In this document: positions 1 to 8,809 of the stretch, piece after piece
How the letters are laid out: each line of letters starts with the position of its first letter
Numbering within the stretch: position 1 is the first letter of the stretch
Source of the DNA: Candidatus Borrarchaeum weybense
Lineage (GTDB): Archaea > Asgardarchaeota > Sifarchaeia > Borrarchaeales > Borrarchaeaceae
DNA: 64,000 nucleotides
Direction: 5' to 3'
Assembly (NCBI GenBank): GCA_019057385.1
Contig: JAHQJS010000006.1
Span: 248,001 to 312,000, forward strand
Notes under the pieces: model-generated
What the model was told of the DNA's origin: nothing
Seen by the model: only the letters and a program-made list of their open reading frames with translations
Databases searched by the model: none
Made by a program: the position numbers and the translations under genes

Positions 1-352
1 CTGGGCTTTTCGGTGTATTAAACAGAACAATTCCATCTTCTCTTAATCCATTCAAAAGTTGCTCCTTTCCAACTGAAGCTGGATCGAAGACAACGAGTAC
101 GTCCTTCTCCACTAACATTTCATAACTTTTAGTCTTTTTTGGGTCATTGTACAGCCCTACAAAACAAGAAATTGGTTTGCCACGACGTTCGGCACCAGGC
201 GAGTATACTCCAGTAAGGTGCCAATTTGAATCAGACAATCCTTCTAAGAAAAGGGTTGAACCAGTCACTACTCCTTGTCCCCCGATTCCGTAGAAGTAAA
301 ATTCATTATTTTCTTTTAATTTCTCTTTGAATGATTCAAACGTGCCTTCCAT
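1..352 (-). CDS. 2-oxoacid:ferredoxin oxidoreductase gamma-subunit-like protein (partial, runs off window edge)
   Basis: Reverse-complement translation by hand: MEGTFESFKEKLKENNEFYFYGIGGQGVVTGSTLFLEGL...YSPGAERRGKPISCFVGL; GIGGQGVVT motif typical of POR gamma domain; absent from ORF list because truncated. Confidence 0.75.
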   Translation of the reverse strand, partial: MEGTFESFKEKLKENNEFYFYGIGGQGVVTGSTLFLEGLSDSNWHLTGVYSPGAERRGKPISCFVGLYNDPKKTKSYEMLVEKDVLVVFDPASVGKEQLLNGLREDGIVLFNTPKSP

Positions 353-506
353 TTTTTCATCACCGGTAACTGCGGTTTTCTAGTGTGCATATTTTATGTG
401 ATCTTGGATTTTAGAACGGTAATACATTTTGAAAATATAAGTGTTAAGTACCTTATGAGCAAAAAAAGTTGATCATACTAATGCGATATTCGCGAATGAG
501 TTTTAG

Positions 507-546
507 GCAATGAGTTTCTTCTCATTCTATGCAATGAGTTTCTTCT
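507..546. repeat. Two direct copies of GCAATGAGTTTCTTCT (507-522 and 531-546), 24-bp period
   Basis: Exact 16-nt identity seen in sequence; a third partial copy (GCGAATGAGTTTT) lies just upstream. Confidence 0.8.
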
Positions 547-667
547 TGCCTCAGATGAAATTCAAATAAAGAGTAAGAACAAATATACCAAAAACAAGCT
601 TGGATTAAAGAAACATTCATTAACAGATAATCTAAGGGTATATTGCTGGATTTGAATGGTGCGGTAA

Positions 668-2578
668 ATGACACGGAGTTTAGCGAAACTCAGTACTTCA
701 GAAACAAAAACTGTTGCTGAGCAAGCATTTAAAAATGTGGTGGGACGAAAAAAAGAGATACTATTGATATTAAGCTCATTATTAGCTGGAAAACCCATAC
801 TCCTCGAAGGTCCTCCAGGAGTTAGTAAAACTACAATTTTACGAACTCTAAGTGATATCTTAGATGTACCATTTTACTTTGTTGAAGGTAATGAAGATCT
901 TACAGCCTCAAAATTAATTGGCTATTTTGATCCTGCTATGGTATTGCAAACTGGGTATATTCCAGAAAATTTCAGAAAAGGTGCTCTTGCTCAAGCTATG
1001 AGAAATGGAGGGATACTTTACATAGAAGAATTAAATCGTGCCCCTCCTGATGCTCTTAATAGTCTAGTCGTAGCCCTTTCAGAAAGACAAATTCATGTCC
1101 CCCGATATGGCAGAATTAGCGCAGAAGAAGATTTTCGCATTGTAGCAGCTATGAATCCTTATGATGACATTGGGGTTCAAAGAATTAGCCGTGCAATTCT
1201 CGATCGTTTTACTAAGCTTCGTTTGGATTATCAGTCAAAGGATGAAGAATTAGAAATTGTGCGAGTAAATACAGGCAGTGATAATGAGTTATTAATTGAA
1301 CTAGGAGTAGAAATCGGTATACAGACCCGAATACATCCTGATCTACGTTTAGGAGCAAGTGTGAGGGGAGCAATAGATTTCGTTTTATTGTGTACAGAAA
1401 AACTGACACTAAAGGATCATCATCTCACTACCGAAGACATTATTGATTGTGCATGTCTGACATTTTCGTCCAAAATATGGCTTTCGGCGACTTCGGAAAA
1501 AACTGAGGAAGAAATCATTCGCGAAATTGTTCAAGGGATTTTAAAGAATAAAGAAGATGAATTAAAGGAAGAATTTGAAAAAGAAGAAAAAAAGGAATCA
1601 CCATCTGAGCCTTCTTCTTCCACATCAGAAACTGATACATGGATTCCAGAAGGAGACGCGATTCAACAAGAGATTGAAGCAGCTATCCAAAATGCAGATA
1701 CAAAAGCATTACTGCAATTCCTTCTTTCAAAGAGATCCTTAAAACGAAAGGTAGGCGATGATCTTTCTGAGATAACAAACCAGTCGTTTAATGAAATCTT
1801 CAACAGACCAGAGGCTCCAGAACTTTATAGTCTGTTAAGAAAAACTCTTAATCGGGAACGTGAGTTGCTAGCGCGAAAATTATCAACACGTATAATCCTT
1901 TCACGTGCACAAATGGTTGCTCCGTATGGACAGAGAAATGGTAAATTTCATCCATCAAGGTTTGACGGGGAATGCCAAATTGATTTACATCGTACAATTG
2001 AAAAATTTGTAGAGAATCGCCCGTCTTTCACGCAGGATGAAATTCTTGTCCGTAAAAGAAAACGAGTCAAACGCACTTACGTCCTCCTCCTTGACGCGTC
2101 AGAATCAATGTACGAACGAAAAATAGGTTTAGCTGCATTGGCAGCCTCAGTTCTGGCCTATAGTCTATTCCGTAAGGACGATTATTACTCAATCATTGCG
2201 TTTCATTCGAAACCGTTTTTAGTTAAGCCTATAAACCAAAATCTGGCCGTGGAACAAGTTGTTAACGATGTGCTGACTATTGAAGCAGGTTATCTAACGA
2301 ATATAGCTTCAGCATTGCAAATGGGCATAGATGAGACAGCTAAAGTAAAATACACGCAGCGTGAAGCATTTCTATTGACAGATGCTGTTTGGACTGAGGG
2401 GAGGGATCCCCGTCCGATTGCTCATGCTGGACTATTTGATAGGATCAATGTTCTTCTCGCAACGGATGGAGACCCTGAATTCGCTGACGAGTTAGCTTAT
2501 AACGGAAATGTTTATCCCATCGAAACTTGGAAGGACATTGTTAAAGCAATAAATAAAGCTCTAACGCCCAACTGTTAA
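668..2578 (+). CDS. MoxR/Mg-chelatase-type AAA+ ATPase fused to a C-terminal VWA domain
   Basis: Walker A GPPGVSKTT, sensor/arginine-finger AAA+ features, C-terminal VLLLDASESM (MIDAS-like). Confidence 0.85.
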   Translation: MTRSLAKLSTSETKTVAEQAFKNVVGRKKEILLILSSLLAGKPILLEGPPGVSKTTILRTLSDILDVPFYFVEGNEDLTASKLIGYFDPAMVLQTGYIPENFRKGALAQAMRNGGILYIEELNRAPPDALNSLVVALSERQIHVPRYGRISAEEDFRIVAAMNPYDDIGVQRISRAILDRFTKLRLDYQSKDEELEIVRVNTGSDNELLIELGVEIGIQTRIHPDLRLGASVRGAIDFVLLCTEKLTLKDHHLTTEDIIDCACLTFSSKIWLSATSEKTEEEIIREIVQGILKNKEDELKEEFEKEEKKESPSEPSSSTSETDTWIPEGDAIQQEIEAAIQNADTKALLQFLLSKRSLKRKVGDDLSEITNQSFNEIFNRPEAPELYSLLRKTLNRERELLARKLSTRIILSRAQMVAPYGQRNGKFHPSRFDGECQIDLHRTIEKFVENRPSFTQDEILVRKRKRVKRTYVLLLDASESMYERKIGLAALAASVLAYSLFRKDDYYSIIAFHSKPFLVKPINQNLAVEQVVNDVLTIEAGYLTNIASALQMGIDETAKVKYTQREAFLLTDAVWTEGRDPRPIAHAGLFDRINVLLATDGDPEFADELAYNGNVYPIETWKDIVKAINKALTPNC

Positions 2579-2654
2579 GAAACTCAACTTAATCTTTTGC
2601 TGATTGATTTTTAAGTTTAAAAAGAGCGCTAGAAAAAAAATGGTTAATTTAGAT

Positions 2655-3998
2655 CTATTTTTTCAAACCGATTCTTCTGTAGGTCACTCCTGCATTGAGA
2701 AATGTTTCAGCATCTACAGTTTTTCGTCCATCAATGACAATCGGTGTCTTCATAAGGGTCTTGACGTCATTTGGTTGTAATTCCGTAAATTCCTTCCAGT
2801 TTGTGACAATGATACATACATCAGTATCTCTCAAGGCTGCTTCTTTGCTCTCAGTGAATTGAACTTTTTCACCAAAAAGTTGTTTCATATTGTCCATTGC
2901 CTCTGGATCGTACGCCTTTATTGTTGCGTTATTCTTCAGAAGTTCATCGATTACAATAATAGAGGGTGCTTCACGGATATCATCAGTATCTGGTTTAAAG
3001 GCAAGACCAAGAATAGCAAATTGCTTTCCAGAGAGATCGTTACCGATTACGTCTTTACACATGGATATTAGGCGCAAAGGTTGTCTCTTATTTACTTCAA
3101 TCACAGAATTGAGTAATAAGGGATCATAATTTGCCTTTTTTGCTGCTGCAATGATAGCTTTGACATCTTTTGGAAAACAGCTGCCACCAAACCCAGCACC
3201 TGCTCTGAGAAAATAAGGGCTAATTCTGAAATCAAGTCCAATACCTTCTGCTACATCGTAGACGTCTTTGACACCAAGTGCCTCGCACATATTTGAAATA
3301 GTATTGATAAACGAGATTTTTGTAGCTAAAAAGGAATTCGCGCCATATTTAATCATTTCTGCGGTTCTAAGGTCAGTCTTAAGAATGGGGGTCTCTTTGG
3401 GAACCCAATCAAATAACTCACGAACTGTCTCATACGAGCGTTCATCAATTGCGCCAATAACTACTCGATCTGGTTTTAAGAAATCTTCAATAGCATTTCC
3501 CTCACGAAGAAATTCAGGACAAAAAGCAATACCAAAATCTTTTCCTGCCTCTTTTCCTGATTCAGCTTCCAGGATAGGCGTAATTACAGAATCTGTTGTA
3601 CCCGGCACAATTGTAGACTTTGCTGTGACAACAAAATATTCATCTTTTTTCTTTAGAGCCTTGCCAATATCTCGTGCGGCTGACTCAATCCACACAGTGT
3701 CCATTTCTCCGCTCTCTTTAGATGGTGTACCAACGCATATAAATGCTACATCTGAGTTTAATATAGCTTCTTCGGTGTTAATAGTTCCTTTAAGCATTTC
3801 AGTGCTTACCATTTCTTTTAAAAGTTCGTCTAGACCCTTTTCATAAATAGGTGGTTGAGCTGAATTGATCGCCTCAATTTTCTCAGGTATTATATCCACA
3901 CATTTAACAGAAAAGCCTTGTTTGGCGAAACAAACGCCACTTACCAAGCCTACGTATCCTGTACCGATCATTGTAATTTGTTTAGATCTATTTTTCAT
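2655..3998 (-). CDS. UDP-glucose/GDP-mannose 6-dehydrogenase family protein (start probably at MKNRSKQIT)
   Basis: MIGTGYVGLVSGVCFA, GGSCFPKDVKA and LAFKPDTDDIREAPS motifs. Confidence 0.92.
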   Translation of the reverse strand: MKNRSKQITMIGTGYVGLVSGVCFAKQGFSVKCVDIIPEKIEAINSAQPPIYEKGLDELLKEMVSTEMLKGTINTEEAILNSDVAFICVGTPSKESGEMDTVWIESAARDIGKALKKKDEYFVVTAKSTIVPGTTDSVITPILEAESGKEAGKDFGIAFCPEFLREGNAIEDFLKPDRVVIGAIDERSYETVRELFDWVPKETPILKTDLRTAEMIKYGANSFLATKISFINTISNMCEALGVKDVYDVAEGIGLDFRISPYFLRAGAGFGGSCFPKDVKAIIAAAKKANYDPLLLNSVIEVNKRQPLRLISMCKDVIGNDLSGKQFAILGLAFKPDTDDIREAPSIIVIDELLKNNATIKAYDPEAMDNMKQLFGEKVQFTESKEAALRDTDVCIIVTNWKEFTELQPNDVKTLMKTPIVIDGRKTVDAETFLNAGVTYRRIGLKK

Positions 3999-4099
3999 AG
4001 AATCCCCTAAATGCATGCTAATTGATAGATAAAAAGTTAACAACTTGAGTAGAGATTCACATTATCACTGAATTTTTCAATATTTCGCTTATTAAGTGA

Positions 4100-4972
4100 T
4101 TAATTCTCATTAAGTTTGTTCGAAACTAATTTTTCTAGAGCCTCGAAAATCTTCAAGAGTTCGTCCTCAAAAGTAGTTAGAAAACTGTCAAGTAATGTAA
4201 TACGAATTTGATTTTCTGTTTCATCCAAGGAATTTGTGCAGCGATTAAAGTAAAAGCCTTCTAATGTAGCCCTAGTTTTATTGAATAAACTTAGATTTTT
4301 TTCCGAAATACTGTCTGAAAGTTTCTCTAGTAGAGCAAAAAATGAATTATCATTGGACTCAAAATAATCAGATACGAAAAGATCTTCTAACTTTTTGAGT
4401 CTATTTAGATACTCAGTAATCCTTTCAGTATCATTATCCAATATGGAGCTAAAAAAAGAGAAGACAGATGAACTAAAGCCAAATGTTAGCAGTTCTGATT
4501 GAAGAGGTGTTATACCCACAATATCTTTAATTTGAGGATCAATTAAATTAGAGAAATAATCTTTATGATCTTTTAATATTGAATTTGCCATGTTTAGTGG
4601 CTTATGGCTCTCGATGAAGAATATTTTTGCTAAAGAGGGCTTCTGAAGTAAGATATGGATGAGACCTAAATTAAGAAGACAGGCATTCTTTGCAAGAAGT
4701 AATTTATACAGGTTTGAGATTTCTCCACTATCTAACATCTCATTGTCTGATGTTTCTTGCTCAATTATCCGCAAAGCTGATGTATAGTATTTTGCAGCGT
4801 TTTGTAAATCCTGCAAATCCTCCTGATAAGCTGCTGCAGCCCGAATATAGTTATCGACTGCTCCAGTCGGGTCATCGTTCTTGAGACAAAACTCTGCGGA
4901 ATTTAAAAAATGGGTGGGTTGATTAAACCCTTTTTCGCTCATAAGCACCACCGTTGTTATGTAGCAACGCAT
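4100..4972 (-). CDS. Alpha-helical TPR-like hypothetical protein
   Basis: Full ORF; helical repeat pattern (AEFCLKNDDPTGAVDNYIRAAAAYQEDLQDLQNAAKYYTSALRI). Confidence 0.6.
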   Translation of the reverse strand: MRCYITTVVLMSEKGFNQPTHFLNSAEFCLKNDDPTGAVDNYIRAAAAYQEDLQDLQNAAKYYTSALRIIEQETSDNEMLDSGEISNLYKLLLAKNACLLNLGLIHILLQKPSLAKIFFIESHKPLNMANSILKDHKDYFSNLIDPQIKDIVGITPLQSELLTFGFSSSVFSFFSSILDNDTERITEYLNRLKKLEDLFVSDYFESNDNSFFALLEKLSDSISEKNLSLFNKTRATLEGFYFNRCTNSLDETENQIRITLLDSFLTTFEDELLKIFEALEKLVSNKLNEN

Positions 4973-4988
4973 AATGTTTTAGTGTAAC

Positions 4989-5516
4989 TTAGATAGGCAT
5001 AGAAGGCAAAAACTGATGCGCCAGTAATATAGTAAGTACAAAGAAAATTGCAACAATAATCCCTGATACCTTTAACCAATTTCTCTCATATTTTTCTGGT
5101 ATACCTCGAAGATCTCCAGGAGCTCCTCCTTTCAATCGTTGTTCAAACCATTTTGAAACGCGAGATCCAAAGGCTGATCCTGTAGGTGGAATTAAATCGA
5201 GGAAAAGATGCGAGCTATAACCGATGAAGAAAGCGGCTAAAAGAAACAAAACCCCGAACTCAAAACTCGTCAAAAAATAAAATACGAATAATACAGCAGG
5301 GATTAGAGGCGAATGAGTGATGGGAGATCGATGATACTTTATGCCAAAATCGAGATCCACATCGGGAGCATGAGAAGCCGCGATAACTACCAGATATCCA
5401 AGAACAGATCCGTTTATAGCTGCCAGTCGAATAACTCCACTACCAAAAAAGAAATATGCAAGAAAAAATACGGTAAACGCTATGCATGCCCAAAATTTGT
5501 GTTCAAATCTATTCAT
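4989..5516 (-). CDS. YdjM/DUF457-like membrane-bound metal-dependent hydrolase
   Basis: HAPDVD..., HRSPITHS, SHLFLDLIPPTG motifs with TM segments. Confidence 0.8.
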   Translation of the reverse strand: MNRFEHKFWACIAFTVFFLAYFFFGSGVIRLAAINGSVLGYLVVIAASHAPDVDLDFGIKYHRSPITHSPLIPAVLFVFYFLTSFEFGVLFLLAAFFIGYSSHLFLDLIPPTGSAFGSRVSKWFEQRLKGGAPGDLRGIPEKYERNWLKVSGIIVAIFFVLTILLAHQFLPSMPI

Positions 5517-5525
5517 AGAATCACC

Positions 5526-6540
5526 TCAAGAATATTCACTATGAAGTGGGGATAGGAATTGTGTTCTAAGCGAAATTCGGGTTAAGATCGTACAATCTTC
5601 TTTTTTAGCGTTTTGCGTTAGACGTTTTCCGGTTTTTAGACAATGCAGGCTTAAACGATTTTTTAGATTACCACCGATATAACACAACCCTAAGGTTTTA
5701 TGAGTTACGAGTGTTCCTTTTTTCAGCCCAAGTGATAGCGTACCACCATATCTTCTTTTTATGCCCCCTTTCGCGAATTGAAAACGATGTAACTGTCTCC
5801 TGTGAAATTGTAGCGGTGTTATATAGTAAATACTTATTGTGGTCGGAAATTTTGCTCTGGTTGTAGCGGCTGCCAGTACCCAGGCATCTACACAATGAGT
5901 TTCAAAGATAGGTTGTGATTTGCTCTTCTTTTTGTGCAATCCAAAGTGTTGTCTTAACTGCTGTGTCTCGTTCCCTTGTGCTAGTATCACATTTAATTTA
6001 AGTTTTTGTAACTCGCTATAGAAATACCACTTGCCCACTTCTAATGGGCTAAAATTAGTGTTCCATCTCTTATGATGTCTCTTTTTTGTAACTGCTTGAA
6101 TATCCTCTACCACCACGTTTTGGATAGGAATGATAGTGCAGAGTTGTTTGATGATCCTTAGTTTTACATCCCATCGTGCTCTGGTGGATGGTGGTAACCT
6201 ACGTTGATTTGCTATTCGGTTTTTCTTGTTTTTTCTACGGCGAGTATTCCTTTTTCGGCGTGCCTTCCGCGCATTTCGTCTTTGTTCGACCTTTCTTTTC
6301 ACCCAAGTTATCGCTTCTGACATGATATTGACTACCGTATCACCTGTACCAACGATTGAGAACCCTTCGTACTTCGTACCTGGATCTACTCCAATGGCGA
6401 GCGGTTGTGTGACGGGTATGTGTGGATCGAATTGTAAATGAAGATAAAAGATGCCTATTTTATTCCGTTTCTTGATGGCCTTTCCTTGAGCAATGAGTTT
6501 TCGAGCTTTTGCAGGTCGACACGGCATTAATGGAGTGCCA
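5526..6540 (-). CDS. IsrB-like (HNH-less IscB relative) RNA-guided nuclease; RRXRR/PLMP N-terminus; predicted ORF extends to 6815
   Basis: PLMP motif (KNGTPLMPCRPAKARKLIAQGKA), RuvC-I GVDPGTKYEGF, arginine-rich bridge helix RRNARKARRKRNTRRRKNKKNR, RuvC-II VVVEDIQAV, RuvC-III HCVDAW; no HNH/CxxC module between RuvC-II and RuvC-III. Confidence 0.85.
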
Positions 6541-6835
6541 TTTTTACTAACGACAGGTATTCTACCGATTGCGGTCTCCCTGTCAGAGTCATGTTTCCCT
6601 TCGCCAGGGTATATAGGACATAGTCTAGTACTATTGTTGCTAGACTTGGAATTAAGTGATTCTTCCGAAGCGGGCTGGACTAGGGAGGCATCCAACCATT
6701 CTTGTAGTCCTATACACGTAGTTCCCGAAGAACTGAGGCTAGTCAACTCTTGCGTTGGTATCACCATCCCATGCCCTGTCCTCTTGGACAGGGTAGCTGA
6801 CAGAAACATCACCAAACAAATTCATTTTTGAATTC
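6535..6835 (-). ncRNA. Probable HEARO/omegaRNA upstream of and overlapping the annotated N-terminus of the IsrB-like ORF
   Basis: Position 5' of an IscB-type gene; hairpins 6774-6793 (CCCTGTCC-TCTT-GGACAGGG) and 6623-6645 (GTCTAG...CTAGAC); low-complexity non-domain ORF extension over this interval. Confidence 0.65.
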
Positions 6836-7046
6836 ATTTGTTGCTTAATTCGATTGATCTAATGCAGAAATTAAGTTATACCAAATATTTAACGTTTCTC
6901 ATAAACACATTGAATTGAAAAGTTCAGACCCCTCACACCTTTATAGTGGTATAAACCTTTAAAAGCAAAATTTGCTAGTCACAGTAACCACTCCAAAGAT
7001 TTAAGTAGTGATTCATGAAACTGGTTCTCTAGAAGTTTAATGAAAG

Positions 7047-7658
7047 GTGCAGAAAGTGAGACATAAGTGGGCACTCTTTTTCATAGTAATATTGTGTTTT
7101 ACGATTCCTATCACACCAATGCAAAAAATTGAACTGGTAGCTGGCCAAGAGGAGGAAGTACTAAGTGGAAAGGATTTTCTGAACGTAACGAAAACTGTAA
7201 AACCGAAAGAAACTTTTGTCGACTCCAATGTAACAGTTACAGTTGAAATCAAGAACCCTGAAGTCGTAAATGAAACAATCTTTGATCTGGCAATAACAGA
7301 AGCAGATCTTCCTTTCTGGAGCTTTACAGAAATAGATCCAGGTAATTTAAGTCTTGTCGATGGGATTGAACTTAGTGTTAAGGAGAATGTTTCTGCGTAT
7401 TATATCCTTCGCCCCGAGAAATCTGGAAATTATACATTACCTGGGGCAAAGATTACATTTATGGATGAGAACGATACTCGTTATGAGTTTTTCACCGATC
7501 CAGTAGTGCTTAATGTACTTCCCAAGCTAACTACAATAGAGTGGAGAGATATTCTATTGCTTTCTATCTTAGCAATTGGAATCCCAGGTGTTCCTTGGGC
7601 ACTGTTATTCTTCACAAAAAGGAAGACATTTAAAGTCAGAAAGAAAAGCAAAAGATAA
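7047..7658 (+). CDS. Secreted/membrane-anchored protein with signal peptide, CARDB/DUF11-like ectodomain, C-terminal TM and basic tail
   Basis: N-terminal hydrophobic segment, TKTVKPKETFVDSNVTVTVEIKN..., C-terminal TM followed by KRKTFKVRKKSKR. Confidence 0.6.
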   Translation: MQKVRHKWALFFIVILCFTIPITPMQKIELVAGQEEEVLSGKDFLNVTKTVKPKETFVDSNVTVTVEIKNPEVVNETIFDLAITEADLPFWSFTEIDPGNLSLVDGIELSVKENVSAYYILRPEKSGNYTLPGAKITFMDENDTRYEFFTDPVVLNVLPKLTTIEWRDILLLSILAIGIPGVPWALLFFTKRKTFKVRKKSKR

Positions 7659-7770
7659 GATTTTTAGATGTACGGGATTAGACCTTATGAATTTCATAGA
7701 TTTTAATGTACCTTACTTACGGTAGGGATTTATTACTAATTTCTTATAAGCTAAAAAGGATTGATAAGTT

Positions 7771-8757
7771 ATGACACTGGATAACCTACTTAATAAAGAC
7801 CTCAAGTTCATTTTCTTTGGCGGCAAGGGTGGAGTAGGAAAGACGACATGCGCGGCAGCAGCAGCAGTTTGGTATGCAAAAAATACTAACTTGAAGGTTC
7901 TGATAATATCAACAGATCCAGCACATAGTCTAGCTGATTCTTTGGATCAACCGATTGGTGGCGAAATAAAGTCAATCGAAGGCGTAGAGAATCTTTATGG
8001 TCTTGAAATTGATCCAAAGACGGCAATAAAGGACTATAAAAGTCTTATGGGGATTTCACCTGAAGAGAGTTTATCAGACATGTCGCCGGTTCCGCTTGAT
8101 GAACTTGGGATGGGAGATATGTTGGATACGAGCCCACCTGGTATTGATGAAGCATTAGCGTTCGGTAAGGTCCTTGAGTTCATTGAAAAGAAAGATGAAC
8201 ACGATTATGATCTAATCATTTTTGATACAGCCCCTACAGGACATACGTTACGTCTTCTAAGCTTACCTGATGTGCTTGATTCATTCCTAGGAAAGATTAT
8301 AAAACTCAGACTCACCCTTGGGAAGTTTGTAGGCAAACTTAAGAGTCTCTTTGGTAAGGATACAACTGAGGATAGAACAATGGAAGCTTTAGAAAAACTT
8401 AAAGAGTCTGTTGGAAAAGCACAGGTGGATTTGAGTGATCCAGAAAAAACATCATTTTGCACGGTGATGATTCCAGAGGCAATGAGTATCTATGAAACTG
8501 AACGACTTATCACTACACTCTATGAATATGAGATACCAATAAGCAATGTACTTGTAAACATGGTGTACCCAGTTATACCTGACTGCGCTTTTTGCGCTGC
8601 AAGACGAAGTATGCAAGAAGGTAATCTGGAAACTATAAGAGAGTTTTACGCAGAAGAATTCGAAATTACAGAGATCCCACTTTTTGACACGGAGATAAGA
8701 GGTATAGAGCGCTTAGAAATGTTTAGTTCAAAGCTTTTCGGAAAGAATGAGGATTAA
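7771..8757 (+). CDS. Get3/TRC40-ArsA family ATPase
   Basis: FFGGKGGVGKTTCAA deviant Walker A, STDPAHSLADSLDQ, FDTAPTGHTLRLL, and Get3-type CAFCAARRSMQ zinc motif. Confidence 0.88.
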   Translation: MTLDNLLNKDLKFIFFGGKGGVGKTTCAAAAAVWYAKNTNLKVLIISTDPAHSLADSLDQPIGGEIKSIEGVENLYGLEIDPKTAIKDYKSLMGISPEESLSDMSPVPLDELGMGDMLDTSPPGIDEALAFGKVLEFIEKKDEHDYDLIIFDTAPTGHTLRLLSLPDVLDSFLGKIIKLRLTLGKFVGKLKSLFGKDTTEDRTMEALEKLKESVGKAQVDLSDPEKTSFCTVMIPEAMSIYETERLITTLYEYEIPISNVLVNMVYPVIPDCAFCAARRSMQEGNLETIREFYAEEFEITEIPLFDTEIRGIERLEMFSSKLFGKNED

Positions 8758-8809
8758 AGATATTTTTGTGAAGTAATAATTGCGCTTTGAGCGCATCTCA
8801 TCCTTTAGT

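Noticed and set aside
3268-3846. 192-aa plus-strand ORF
   Set aside because: Antisense shadow of the UDP-sugar dehydrogenase; low-complexity Ser-rich product.
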